DNA from: M55B112 sp964539395
GTDB taxonomy: Bacteria; Bacteroidota; Bacteroidia; Bacteroidales; GCA-2748055
DNA length: 64,000 nucleotides
NCBI GenBank assembly: GCA_964539395.1
Contig: CAZIIU010000014.1
Location: forward strand, 1-64,000
Direction: 5' to 3'
Shown here one piece after another: positions 44,167-52,007 of the stretch (positions are counted from its first letter, which is position 1; each line of letters starts with the position of its first letter). Under the pieces are notes generated by a model. It had not been told where the DNA came from and did not search any database. It saw only the letters and a list, made by a program, of their open reading frames with translations. Made by a program: the position numbers and the translations under genes.

Positions 44167-44574
44167 ATGCCAAGAAGAAGAAAACCGAGAAAAGTTGTAG
44201 CCCCGCCAGGGTTTAAAGGCTATCGCCCGTATGGCGTTCAGGTGAATAACAGGGAGGGTGTTAATTTGCTTTACGAGGAATATGAGGCTATTAAGCTTGC
44301 TGATTATGACCAGATGAATCATTTGCAGGCGAGTAAACTGATGGGTATTTCGAGACCCACCTTTGCAAGAATCTATGAAAGTGCCCGTCGAAAGATAGCA
44401 ATTGCACTAACGGAATCGAGAGCTATCATAACAAGTTATGGAAACGCTGTGATGGATGAAAGCTGGAAACTTTGCTTCAGGTGTCATGCAAGATTCACGA
44501 TACCTGTCAGCATGAATAAAGAGAATTGTCCGGTCTGTGGTGCTGAAGAAACTGGAAGTGTGAAACCAGATTAA
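44167..44574 (+). CDS. DUF134 family DNA-binding protein
   Basis: A 135-residue protein of the DUF134 family. It begins MPRRRKPRKV and continues with GYRPYGVQ, then a sigma-like helix-turn-helix (DYDQMNHLQASKLMGISRPTFARIYESARRKIA, residues 46-78), then a C-terminal zinc ribbon (CFRCHARF, CPVCG). These proteins usually sit beside NifX/NifB-like and MinD-like genes in anaerobes, as here, and are presumed to regulate them. It is the first gene after the palindromic operator. Confidence 0.9.
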   Translation: MPRRRKPRKVVAPPGFKGYRPYGVQVNNREGVNLLYEEYEAIKLADYDQMNHLQASKLMGISRPTFARIYESARRKIAIALTESRAIITSYGNAVMDESWKLCFRCHARFTIPVSMNKENCPVCGAEETGSVKPD

Positions 44575-44599
44575 ACAAAACCTAAATTCAGAGCATAAC

Positions 44600-44917
44600 A
44601 TGAAAACTATTATTACGGCAACCGGTAAAAAGCTATCTGCGCCTTTTGATATGAGATTTGGAAGGGCAGCCTGGTTTTGCCTGTACGATCACGAAACAGG
44701 GAAAACAACATTTCACGAGAATTTCCATATAGACGATGGTCATGGCGCCGGACAGAAAGCCGCAGAATTCGCATATGAACTAGGGGCAGCAAGAGTAATC
44801 TCGGGCGATTTCGGTCCAAAAGCAAAGGATATTCTTGACAGGCTCAAAATACAGATGGTAATTATTGAAAATGAAAACCAAACGATTGAAAAAGTGATCA
44901 GGAAACTCAAAGAGTAA
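44600..44917 (+). CDS. NifX/NifB-like dinitrogenase cofactor family protein
   Basis: A 105-residue protein of the FeMo-cofactor-binding-domain (NifX/NifB C-terminal) family. It has the single-domain fold with FDMRFGRAAWFCLYD in place of the usual D-x-x-F-G-x-A motif and ends in a long helix. No nitrogenase genes are near; in Desulfovibrio the relative Orange protein binds a Mo-Cu cluster. It is 25 bp downstream of DUF134. Confidence 0.85.
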   Translation: MKTIITATGKKLSAPFDMRFGRAAWFCLYDHETGKTTFHENFHIDDGHGAGQKAAEFAYELGAARVISGDFGPKAKDILDRLKIQMVIIENENQTIEKVIRKLKE

Positions 44918-44982
44918 AGAACTTCTGTCACGTCACACGACTTTGTGGACAGATAGTACAGTAACCTTTAAAATTAGTAATC

Positions 44983-45258
44983 ATGCCAGGATTTGACAGA
45001 ACAGGACCCGGAGGTGAGGGTCCGCGAACAGGAAGGGGATTGGGAAAATGCAATCCCGGAAAAGACAGAGATCTAATCAACGAAGATGATGATCAGAGAG
45101 CAGGCCGGGGAAGAGGCCTACGACCTGGATCAGGATGGTGGAAAGGCAGAAACCCGGGCGCAGGACAGGGACGCCGGTCAGGCCTTGGATCCGGGCAAAG
45201 ATCCGGTGGCCGGGGCACCGGCCGGGGCTATGGCTCCGGAACTGACTTTGATCAGTAA
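44983..45258 (+). CDS. Gly/Arg-rich DUF5320-like protein
   Basis: A 91-residue low-complexity protein starting MPGFDRTGPGGEGPRTGRGLGKC, the hallmark start of DUF5320-type proteins that accompany NifX/MinD clusters. The remainder is Gly/Arg/Ser repeats and one conserved-type Cys (residue 23). Its role is unknown. Codon use and the shared start motif support coding; the downstream 238-bp gap shows nothing clear. Confidence 0.72.
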   Translation: MPGFDRTGPGGEGPRTGRGLGKCNPGKDRDLINEDDDQRAGRGRGLRPGSGWWKGRNPGAGQGRRSGLGSGQRSGGRGTGRGYGSGTDFDQ

Positions 45259-45496
45259 AGGGTTCTGGTCAGGAGTACAACCTTGTCCCTGAAAGGATTC
45301 CGAATATTAATCCAAATCTGTAAAAGTAATATTCCCGTGCAGAAAAGAAAGCAAAGGGAATTATAAGCAGAAGGCAATAGATATTCGGAACAGCTGCTCA
45401 ATTAGAATTACATGCTCCTGCTGCATACCAGCTCTTTTGAAGAATACCTGGTATACAATAATATAATTATGCTTAACAGAAAAACAAATTGAACAA

Positions 45497-45838
45497 ATGA
45501 CAAAACAAATTGCAGTTCCAACCGACGATAATGGGGTGTTAGACACCCATTTCGGACATTGTAAATTCTTCATCCTGTTGCAAGTCAATGATGGTAAAAT
45601 TGTCGCGGAGAAAAAGTTGACACCCCCGCCCCATGAACCGGGTGTTTTACCCAAATGGCTGGCGGAGCAGGGTGCAACTGATATTATCGCAGGTGGAATG
45701 GGACAGAGGGCCATCCAGATCTTTAACCAGCAAGGAGTAAATGTTTTCGTCGGAGCCCCGCAACTTCCTGCCAGAGAGCTGGCTGAGGGACTGCTATCTG
45801 AAAAACTGACCTTTGCAGCGAACTACTGCGATCATTAG
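45497..45838 (+). CDS. NifX/NifB-like (Orange-protein-like) family protein
   Basis: A 113-residue single-domain protein with KQIAVPTDDNGVLDTHFGHCKFFILLQVN; the H-F-G-H-C signature is the usual metal or cluster site of this family. The C-terminal ARELAEGLL helix is typical. It lies 13 bp before the first MinD-like ATPase and is expected to act with it in binding or transferring a metal cluster. Confidence 0.88.
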   Translation: MTKQIAVPTDDNGVLDTHFGHCKFFILLQVNDGKIVAEKKLTPPPHEPGVLPKWLAEQGATDIIAGGMGQRAIQIFNQQGVNVFVGAPQLPARELAEGLLSEKLTFAANYCDH

Positions 45839-45851
45839 CAGTATCTGATCC

Positions 45852-46724
45852 ATGACACATTCAATCGCTGTAGCATCTGGTAAGGGAGGAACTGGAAAAA
45901 CGACGCTGTCTGTTTGCCTCTACTACATTCTATCTGAGCAGTTGAACGGCAACATACAGCTGATTGACTGTGATGTGGAAGAACCGAATGTCCTTCTGTT
46001 TTTTCCTGCACCGGAGCTGGTCGAATCCAAAACAATTAATAGAGGTCTGCCTTTTATTAACCCGGATAAGTGTACGTATTGCAGAAAATGTGTGGAATAC
46101 TGTGAATTCAATGCTATTGTTGTGATACCCCCGGCTGAATTTGCAGAGATTAACGCCGCGCTTTGCCATTCCTGCGGTGCCTGCCTTGTAGCCTGCAGGG
46201 ATAACGCGATCAGCGAAAGCGAAGAGGCCATCGGTGTGGTAAACAGATACAGGTTAACAAATGGATCGGGTATGCTGGAGGGAAAGCTCAGGATCGGATC
46301 CACCATGCAGACCATGCTGATCAGGAACCTGAAGCGAAGCGTTCCCCTGCTAAACGGACTTACCATTTATGATGCTCCTCCCGGAACAAGTTGCCCGGTA
46401 GTGGAGACGCTCGTAGATACAGATTTCGTGGTACTGGTATGTGAGCCTACACCATTTGGACTCCATGACCTGCGACTGATGGTCAGTATTGTTAAAGAGA
46501 TGGAAAAACCGTATGGGGTCGTAATCAACAAATCCGGAATAGGCAATAAGGAGGTATACAGCTACCTTGAAGAGCAGGGGTCTGCGATATTGGGGGAGAT
46601 TGCCTACAGCAGGGATTTTGCCGCAGGGTATGCCGACGGATCCATTCTGACGGCAATACCGGACAAAGTAAGGGATCAACTGGACCACATTGCCGGCACA
46701 ATAATACAAAAACTGAAAGCATGA
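45852..46724 (+). CDS. MinD/Mrp-like ATPase with inserted ferredoxin (1)
   Basis: A 290-residue P-loop ATPase of the MinD superfamily with two [4Fe-4S] motifs inserted after the first third. Walker A is GKGGTGKTT (residues 10-18), then DCDVEEPN, Fe-S motifs CTYCRKCVEYC (about 75) and CHSCGACLVAC (about 105), and the switch region YDAPPGTSCPVVE. Its stop overlaps the next start (ATGA at 46721). Pairs of such ATPases accompany Orange-protein and hydrogenase-associated clusters; the role is thought to be cluster transfer or cell-division-linked, not proven. Confidence 0.9.
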   Translation: MTHSIAVASGKGGTGKTTLSVCLYYILSEQLNGNIQLIDCDVEEPNVLLFFPAPELVESKTINRGLPFINPDKCTYCRKCVEYCEFNAIVVIPPAEFAEINAALCHSCGACLVACRDNAISESEEAIGVVNRYRLTNGSGMLEGKLRIGSTMQTMLIRNLKRSVPLLNGLTIYDAPPGTSCPVVETLVDTDFVVLVCEPTPFGLHDLRLMVSIVKEMEKPYGVVINKSGIGNKEVYSYLEEQGSAILGEIAYSRDFAAGYADGSILTAIPDKVRDQLDHIAGTIIQKLKA

Positions 46725-47599
46725 AGGAAATAACAGTGCTCAGCGGCAAGGGAGGAACCGGAAAGACTAGTATCACGGCTGCACTGTCGGCCATAGCTGA
46801 GAATGCAGTGTTTTGCGACAATGATGTGGATGCTGCAAATCTTCACCTGGTGTTGGATCCTGTTGAAAAAGAGAGACATATTTTTAAAGGTGCCTGGCTT
46901 GCAACTATCGACACGGAATTGTGCTCACAGTGCGGAATCTGTTCATATTACTGCAGGTTCGATGCAATCAGGGATGGCGTAGATCATTGCTTCCACATCG
47001 ATCCATTTAAATGTGAAGGATGCAGGTTATGCGAGCGTGTTTGCCCTGAGGGGGCAGTCTTTTCTGAAAGGAGCAAAAACAACCACTGGTTTGTTTCCGG
47101 ATCGCGAATGGGAACGCTCGTGCACGCGGAGATGGGACCCGGGGAGGAGAATTCAGGTAAACTGGTCTCTGTTTTACGCGGGAAAGCCAGGAACATCGCA
47201 CGTGAGGAACGGGCCGCATGGATCATAAACGACGGTCCTCCGGGAATTGGATGCGCAGCCATTTCATCGCTCACCGGCACTGATGCAGTGATTATAGTCA
47301 CTGAACCGAGCAGGTCGGGATTGCACGATCTGAAGAGGATAGTTGAACTGATCGGTTCCTTTGAAATTCCCTCATTTGCTATTATCAACAAACACGACCT
47401 TCATCCCGGACTTACAAAGGAAATCACAGCCTATCTTGAATCAGAGAGAATTCAGATCCTTGCCCTGATCCCATTTTCTGACACATTTACCCGTGCCATG
47501 ATCAACGGCGTTTCTGTTATCAATTATGCACCCGGATCGGATATATCTTCCGTGATAGCTGACGCCTGGCATAACCTGAAGAAAAATCTGAGAGAATAA
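46721..47599 (+). CDS. MinD/Mrp-like ATPase with inserted ferredoxin (2)
   Basis: A 292-residue partner of the upstream ATPase, overlapping it by four bases. Walker A is GKGGTGKTS (residues 8-16), followed by DNDVDAANLH, Fe-S motifs CSQCGICSYYC (about 68) and CEGCRLCERVC (about 98), and NDGPPGIGCAAISS. The two proteins probably form a heterodimer. The gene ends the cluster; the 352-bp gap downstream contains a 7-bp hairpin at 47706-47728 without a T-run. Confidence 0.9.
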   Translation: MKEITVLSGKGGTGKTSITAALSAIAENAVFCDNDVDAANLHLVLDPVEKERHIFKGAWLATIDTELCSQCGICSYYCRFDAIRDGVDHCFHIDPFKCEGCRLCERVCPEGAVFSERSKNNHWFVSGSRMGTLVHAEMGPGEENSGKLVSVLRGKARNIAREERAAWIINDGPPGIGCAAISSLTGTDAVIIVTEPSRSGLHDLKRIVELIGSFEIPSFAIINKHDLHPGLTKEITAYLESERIQILALIPFSDTFTRAMINGVSVINYAPGSDISSVIADAWHNLKKNLRE

Positions 47600-47951
47600 T
47601 TCAATCATGGTTGTCCTTGTGAATTTTCAGCACTGAACCATCCGCACAAAACAAATGTAGCTTAAATCTGGTCTGCCGCATGGGGGTTCTCATCCGGCCA
47701 GCTGTAACAGGTGTAAATCCGACCTGTTCGTTCAAATTATTTTTAACTGATCCGAATTGCATGTATTAAACAGTTTTTCAAAACAATATCTGTTTTATTA
47801 TGTTTGAATAAATGAATTTAAATCATTCGTAAAAAGCATGTCTGATTGAAAAATAAAGGCAGGTGAAGGATTAATATCCAATGAGTCTGCCAGTTCTTCA
47901 GGATGATTCACAGAATCAACATAATAGCCTGATAAAAACAATAGAAGAACG
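47600..47951. other. Gap between MinD cluster and MscS gene
   Basis: No gene is seen. AACAGGT at 47706 and ACCTGTT at 47722 can form a hairpin, a weak termination candidate. TATGTTTG at 47799-47806 matches the TAnnTTTG box and may be the mscS promoter, with a leader of about 140 nt; no -33 TTG was found. Confidence 0.4.
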
Positions 47952-49022
47952 ATGAATGAATTACTGGAACATAACGGCAATAACTGGCAGAGCATCCTGC
48001 TGATCAGCAGTATAGCACTGGTATTGGTCATTTCAATATATCTTGTCACCATTCAGCTCCTCAAACATATAAGTCACCGTAAAGACAACCGATTAGAAAA
48101 AGATACGCACAAAAAGTTCAGGTTCCCGGTAGTACTTCTTCTGACAAGCATTGCGACAAGTCTCATTATCTCATCACTGGAAACAGGGATAGAAGTATTT
48201 CAATATCTGAATCATTTCCTCAACCTGTTGATCATCTTTTCAATCACCTGGCTACTGATCAGGACCATTGGACTCGGCAAGGAGCTGATCTTAAAGCAAT
48301 TCGACTCCCGCGAAAAGGACAACCTCAAGGCACGGAAGGTTCATACCCAATTCAGGATCATTGAGCGCATTCTTATTGCAGTTGTGATCATTATTGCTCT
48401 GTCTGTTGCATTGATGACTTTTGAAGGAATCCGCAAGGTAGGTGTCAGCCTCTTTGCCTCTGCCGGAGTTGCAGGAATCATCCTCGGTTTTTCAGCGCAA
48501 AAACTGCTTGGAAATATGCTGGCAGGCTTCCAGATTGCCCTTGCACAGCCGATCAGACTGGACGATGTAGTAATTGTTGAAGGCGAATGGGGCCGGATCG
48601 AGGAGATCACCCTCACTTACGTTGTGGTGAATATCTGGGACAAGCGAAGACTGATCGTTCCCACGACCTATTTCATTGAGAAACCTTTCCAGAACTGGAC
48701 GCGGGAGTCGGCTGAGATACTTGGAACAGTATTTATCTATACCGACTATACCGTTCCATTTGATGAGTTGCGCGTAGAACTGACCCGCATACTGAAAACA
48801 GACAAAAACTGGGATGGGAAGGTGAATGTACTGCAGGTGACAAATGCCACGGAAAAGACAGTAGAAATCAGAGCGCTTATGAGTGCGGCAGATTCACCGA
48901 CAGCGTGGGACTTGCGTGTGCATGTACGTGAGAAGCTCATTGAGTACCTGCAGAAGCATCACCCTGAATGTCTGCCGCGGACCCGTTTAATTCTGGAGAA
49001 TGAACAAAAAGAAGGCAAATAG
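47952..49022 (+). CDS. Mechanosensitive ion channel, MscS family
   Basis: A 356-residue inner-membrane channel that opens on membrane tension and releases solutes after osmotic downshock. There are four helices, near 16-34, 55-75, 88-108 and 145-165, then the pore-lining TM3 with GVAGIILGFSAQKLLGNMLAGFQ, then the beta domain (RLDDVVIVEGEWGRIEEITL) and the alpha/beta cage to about 340. Length and order fit the MscS/YnaI-like group. It stands alone. With ablAB and trehalose phosphatase it fits an osmotic-stress theme. Confidence 0.92.
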   Translation: MNELLEHNGNNWQSILLISSIALVLVISIYLVTIQLLKHISHRKDNRLEKDTHKKFRFPVVLLLTSIATSLIISSLETGIEVFQYLNHFLNLLIIFSITWLLIRTIGLGKELILKQFDSREKDNLKARKVHTQFRIIERILIAVVIIIALSVALMTFEGIRKVGVSLFASAGVAGIILGFSAQKLLGNMLAGFQIALAQPIRLDDVVIVEGEWGRIEEITLTYVVVNIWDKRRLIVPTTYFIEKPFQNWTRESAEILGTVFIYTDYTVPFDELRVELTRILKTDKNWDGKVNVLQVTNATEKTVEIRALMSAADSPTAWDLRVHVREKLIEYLQKHHPECLPRTRLILENEQKEGK

Positions 49023-49027
49023 CAAGC

Positions 49028-49606
49028 CTATTCCGGAACCTCTTTTTTCAGAAAATATACCGGCATACCGATTGTCTCATCATAAAACTCATCATATATT
49101 TCAAATCCGACATAGTGGTACAGTTTCAAAAGTTTCTCCACAGTTGTTTCGATGAGGACCGGAATACCCAGGTTTCGTGAAAGTTCATTTAAATGATCCC
49201 TGATCTCAGCGAGTCCGCGTATACTGTTTGTTTCAGGGTCTTTCCCGAGCAGCCACACGTAGATGTAATCGTCTAGCCCCGGCCGCCTGCTCTCCACGTA
49301 ATTTTCACGTTTTGCAGTTTCAATCAGCTTGTGAAGCTTGATGGTTCGCAGTAACATCCATCCATACTTCAAGTGATCGGTCAGCGACTTCTTATACCTG
49401 CTTTGCTGCCAGTATACAATGGCCGTGGTTTTATCTTCCGAAAGGTAAATACCGTTAACCTTCACGGCCAGATCGTATGCATAGGCAGCCATGATCTTCA
49501 GGCGCATCTCAGTTTTTCCCCTCCTCAGGATCGGTCTCAGCCGGTCGCTCTTCCTGAACGCCCCGGCCATGATCTCCAGCAGGATCTCTTTGTCTGCTTT
49601 CGCCAT
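49028..49606 (-). CDS. GNAT-like acyltransferase-fold protein
   Basis: A 192-residue protein; the pattern VNGIYLSEDKTTAIVYW, YIYVWLLGKDPETNSIRGLAEIRDHLNELSRNLGIPVLIETTV and YHYVGFEIYDEF resembles the GNAT N-acetyltransferase fold (strand, loop, helix, then a G-F-E-x-Y end). The acetyl-CoA loop Q/R-x-x-G-x-G is not clear, so activity is uncertain. It is convergent with mscS, five bases apart, and no partner gene is visible. Confidence 0.65.
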   Translation of the reverse strand: MAKADKEILLEIMAGAFRKSDRLRPILRRGKTEMRLKIMAAYAYDLAVKVNGIYLSEDKTTAIVYWQQSRYKKSLTDHLKYGWMLLRTIKLHKLIETAKRENYVESRRPGLDDYIYVWLLGKDPETNSIRGLAEIRDHLNELSRNLGIPVLIETTVEKLLKLYHYVGFEIYDEFYDETIGMPVYFLKKEVPE

Positions 49607-49717
49607 AGAAGTTCAAAAATAGCGTTTTATTTCCGACAAGAAAGAGAATTACCCTTTTAAATTGTGCAGCAAATAGAGCTGAAAGCCACTTCTGTCAGTC
49701 TTCTGAATACGGAAGCT

Positions 49718-51136
49718 TTATTCATACTTCCACTTCAGGATCCACGGATCGTCGGTGCGTTTCTGGAAGTCTTTCATTTTTACGATATACGCATCGACCA
49801 GCGGCTTGTTCCTTTTTTTCTCAGCCAGGTTCACTGTCTCATGCGGATCGTTTTCAAGGTCGTACAGCTCAAACTTCGGCCTGTGGAGGTATTCACCCAC
49901 AGTACGCCTGCCATAGCTTGCTTTTTCGCCCTTCCTGTAGACCGACTGCCAGGTACTCGACCTCCAGAGGTCGGATGCGCTCGGATATTCGAGCGGATGT
50001 GCAATATTATAAATAAACTTGTATTTTTTATCCCTGATCACCCGCATGGGATAGTACATGGTTATCTCATGAAATGTGTGGGAAGCATAGACCTCATCTG
50101 CTCCGGTGATTCCGGGATCCTGAAGCTCCTGAGCAAGCGACCTGCCGTGAAAGTGGCGTTCACCCGGGAAGAGACCCGCCAGGTCGAGCAGGGTGGGTGT
50201 CATATCCACCCAGCTGAACATATTATCTCTTACCTCTGCAGCATCCTTTTGTCCGGGAAGCTTGACAACACAAGGCAGGTTCATCCCCGGCTCATAAAGG
50301 GTGGTCTTGGCACCCGGGAACGCTATACCATTGTCGGAGATGTAGATGATAACCGTGTTGTCGTATTTTCCGGCCTCTTTCAGCATCTCCGTAAGACGAC
50401 CGACCCCCTGGTCGAGTCGTGACACAGACTGGTAGTATTGAGCCAGTTCGGCCCGGCATTCGTCCGTATCGGGCAGGAACGGCGGAACGATTACCTCACC
50501 GGGAGTATACTTCTGTTCGATAACCCCGGGGTAGAAATCATTCTCAAGGTTACCGAATGAATTAGGCCGCAACGGCCAATCCTCAAATGTATGGTGGCGG
50601 TGGGGATCCTCGGTACAATAGTAGAGAAAAAACGGTGCTGAATTGTCGTTGATGAATGATTCACAGACATTGGCCATCTGCACGGGGTTGCGATTGCTCG
50701 CATTAAAAACATGCTGAAAATGATAGACCGATTTCGGAGCAAGGTGGTATTTTCCTACCCTGGCCGTACGATAACCGCCATTTTCAAGATAATGGGTAAG
50801 GCTCTTTTCATTTTCAAGCGTACTGAAGTGGTGGTATGAATGGTTATGGCCATAATGTGCTGTGGCATGGTTGAACTTGCCGGTAAGCAGTACCGAGCGA
50901 CTGGCACTGCAACTGGCACTTGTGCAGAAGGCATTGGTAAAGCGCATGCCGTCTGCTGCAAGGGCATCAATGGCCGGGGTTTTTATAACCGGGTTTCCGT
51001 AGCATCCGAGTGCATCCATTCCATGATCATCTGAGACGATCAACACGATATTCGGACGTTCTTGTGCAAATGAAATGCAGGGGTGGAGTAAAAAGGCGAT
51101 CAGGAAGAGGAAAATTTGTCTTATCATGGCGTTCAC
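49718..51136 (-). CDS. Secreted sulfatase (arylsulfatase/sulfohydrolase, S1 type)
   Basis: A 472-residue exported sulfatase. The signal peptide covers residues 1-24; metal ligands are in SDDHGMDALGCYGN (34-47). The formylglycine site is C76-S-A-S-R80 followed by SVLLTGK, a C-x-A-x-R form accepted by the maturase. VIIYISDNGIAFPGAKTTLYE supplies further ligands. It resembles sulfohydrolases acting on sulfated glycans (SGSH-like). It needs an anaerobic sulfatase-maturating enzyme encoded elsewhere. A consensus promoter lies upstream at 51204-51231. Substrate unknown; sulfated algal or host polysaccharides are likely in this group. Confidence 0.92.
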   Translation of the reverse strand: MNAMIRQIFLFLIAFLLHPCISFAQERPNIVLIVSDDHGMDALGCYGNPVIKTPAIDALAADGMRFTNAFCTSASCSASRSVLLTGKFNHATAHYGHNHSYHHFSTLENEKSLTHYLENGGYRTARVGKYHLAPKSVYHFQHVFNASNRNPVQMANVCESFINDNSAPFFLYYCTEDPHRHHTFEDWPLRPNSFGNLENDFYPGVIEQKYTPGEVIVPPFLPDTDECRAELAQYYQSVSRLDQGVGRLTEMLKEAGKYDNTVIIYISDNGIAFPGAKTTLYEPGMNLPCVVKLPGQKDAAEVRDNMFSWVDMTPTLLDLAGLFPGERHFHGRSLAQELQDPGITGADEVYASHTFHEITMYYPMRVIRDKKYKFIYNIAHPLEYPSASDLWRSSTWQSVYRKGEKASYGRRTVGEYLHRPKFELYDLENDPHETVNLAEKKRNKPLVDAYIVKMKDFQKRTDDPWILKWKYE

Positions 51137-51203
51137 ATCTAAAAATTCGTTTTAATTCAAAATGGTTCCGGTTCTTTCAGGACCATTTCCTTATAGCTTC
51201 ATG

Positions 51204-51231
51204 CAAATATAGCAAGTTTTTCCAGTAGCAA
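51204..51231 (-). promoter_or_regulatory. TTG-N17-TATATTTG promoter of sulfatase
   Basis: On the minus strand TTG (51231-51229), 17 bases, then TATATTTG (51211-51204). This is a full match to the Bacteroidetes sigma-A promoter. Transcription would begin near 51197, leaving a leader of about 60 nt before the sulfatase ATG at 51136. Confidence 0.7.
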
Positions 51232-51387
51232 TTTTTTCATTCGAAACAATTAGGTTTCACCATTGTATTATTTAAACTGTTTTCCAAGTCTTTGTCCCGG
51301 CGAGGATATCAGGCCTAATCCCGGGATCGACCTCAATGCAGAGAAAGCTTACTTGAAGTCCTGCCTCCGGCAAAAACAGCTGTAGTC

Positions 51388-51458
51388 CAACAGATCACCT
51401 GTAGTTAGAATGATAATTATATTGTTATATACTAATTAGTTAAATAAATACTTTTTAC
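51388..51458 (+). repeat. Dispersed element, copy B (pair at 29372-29442)
   Basis: Aligns without gaps to copy A; the last 59 bases agree at 45 positions, sharing TTAGTTAAATA. In contrast to copy A, it is not followed by a recognisable gene: the next 220 bases have only a weak 66-codon open frame, so this may be a decayed locus. Confidence 0.6.
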
Positions 51459-51680
51459 GTGAGAAGGGATAAATGATACAAAGATTATTATGAAATTTAT
51501 CAACCGGACAAACATATCCTACTGAAAGTGGCAAAACAGACCGTACTGATCAGCTTTTTCAGGTACCTTCCAGGTCAAAAGCTATGGGCCATGATGCAAA
51601 TGGTGATCATCCCACGCCGACACCTCAATCCGCTTAGCACACCTTGCACGCACTGCCTCCCAGGGAAAGTCGACCGTAAC

Positions 51681-51840
51681 ATTCAGGCTGGAAACAAATC
51701 GCCCCGAACCTGGTTGCTACCAGCTTGAATTCAGGCTGGAAACAAATCGCCCCGAACCTGGTTGCTACCAGCTTGAACTCAGGCTGGAAACAAATCGCCC
51801 CGAACCTGGTTATTACCTGTTTAAGCTCAGGCTGCTAAAT
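51681..51840. repeat. 48-bp tandem repeat, 3.3 copies
   Basis: Units start at 51681, 51729, 51777 and 51825 with an exact 48-bp period. Each opens with the core TCAGGCTG; the first three continue GAAACAAATCGCCCCGAACC, the fourth breaks off. The first two units are identical apart from none or one base, the third varies at the end. The array ends about 130 bp before the trehalose-phosphatase promoter. Confidence 0.9.
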
Positions 51841-51970
51841 AATCTGTATTTCAGGCAACTCCAAAAAACTGAATAAGTCAAAAAGAAGGCAGCAGCAGGT
51901 AAAGTTAAAAAACAAAACATAAATACAGACCGGAAAATAACCGGGCCTCCTCACCCATATTGGCACGATT

Positions 51971-52002
51971 TTGGAATAATAGAAAGAGAAAGATTATATT
52001 TG
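51971..52002 (+). promoter_or_regulatory. TTG-N21-TATATTTG promoter
   Basis: TTG at 51971-51973, 21 bases, TATATTTG at 51995-52002. A full consensus match lying inside the longest reading frame of the following gene, so the true start codon should be at or after 52008. Confidence 0.65.
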
Positions 52003-52007
52003 TCCTT

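Noticed and set aside
44600..47599. Nitrogenase cofactor cluster
   Set aside because: No nifHDK, nifB radical-SAM or nifEN genes; MinD/DUF134 context fits Orange-protein-like clusters.
49664..50422. 252-codon open frame opposite the sulfatase
   Set aside because: Overlaps the sulfatase catalytic region on the other strand; composition is that of a shadow frame.
51528..51728. 66-codon open frame as a gene
   Set aside because: No ribosome site, no recognisable domain, and it runs into the 48-bp tandem repeats.
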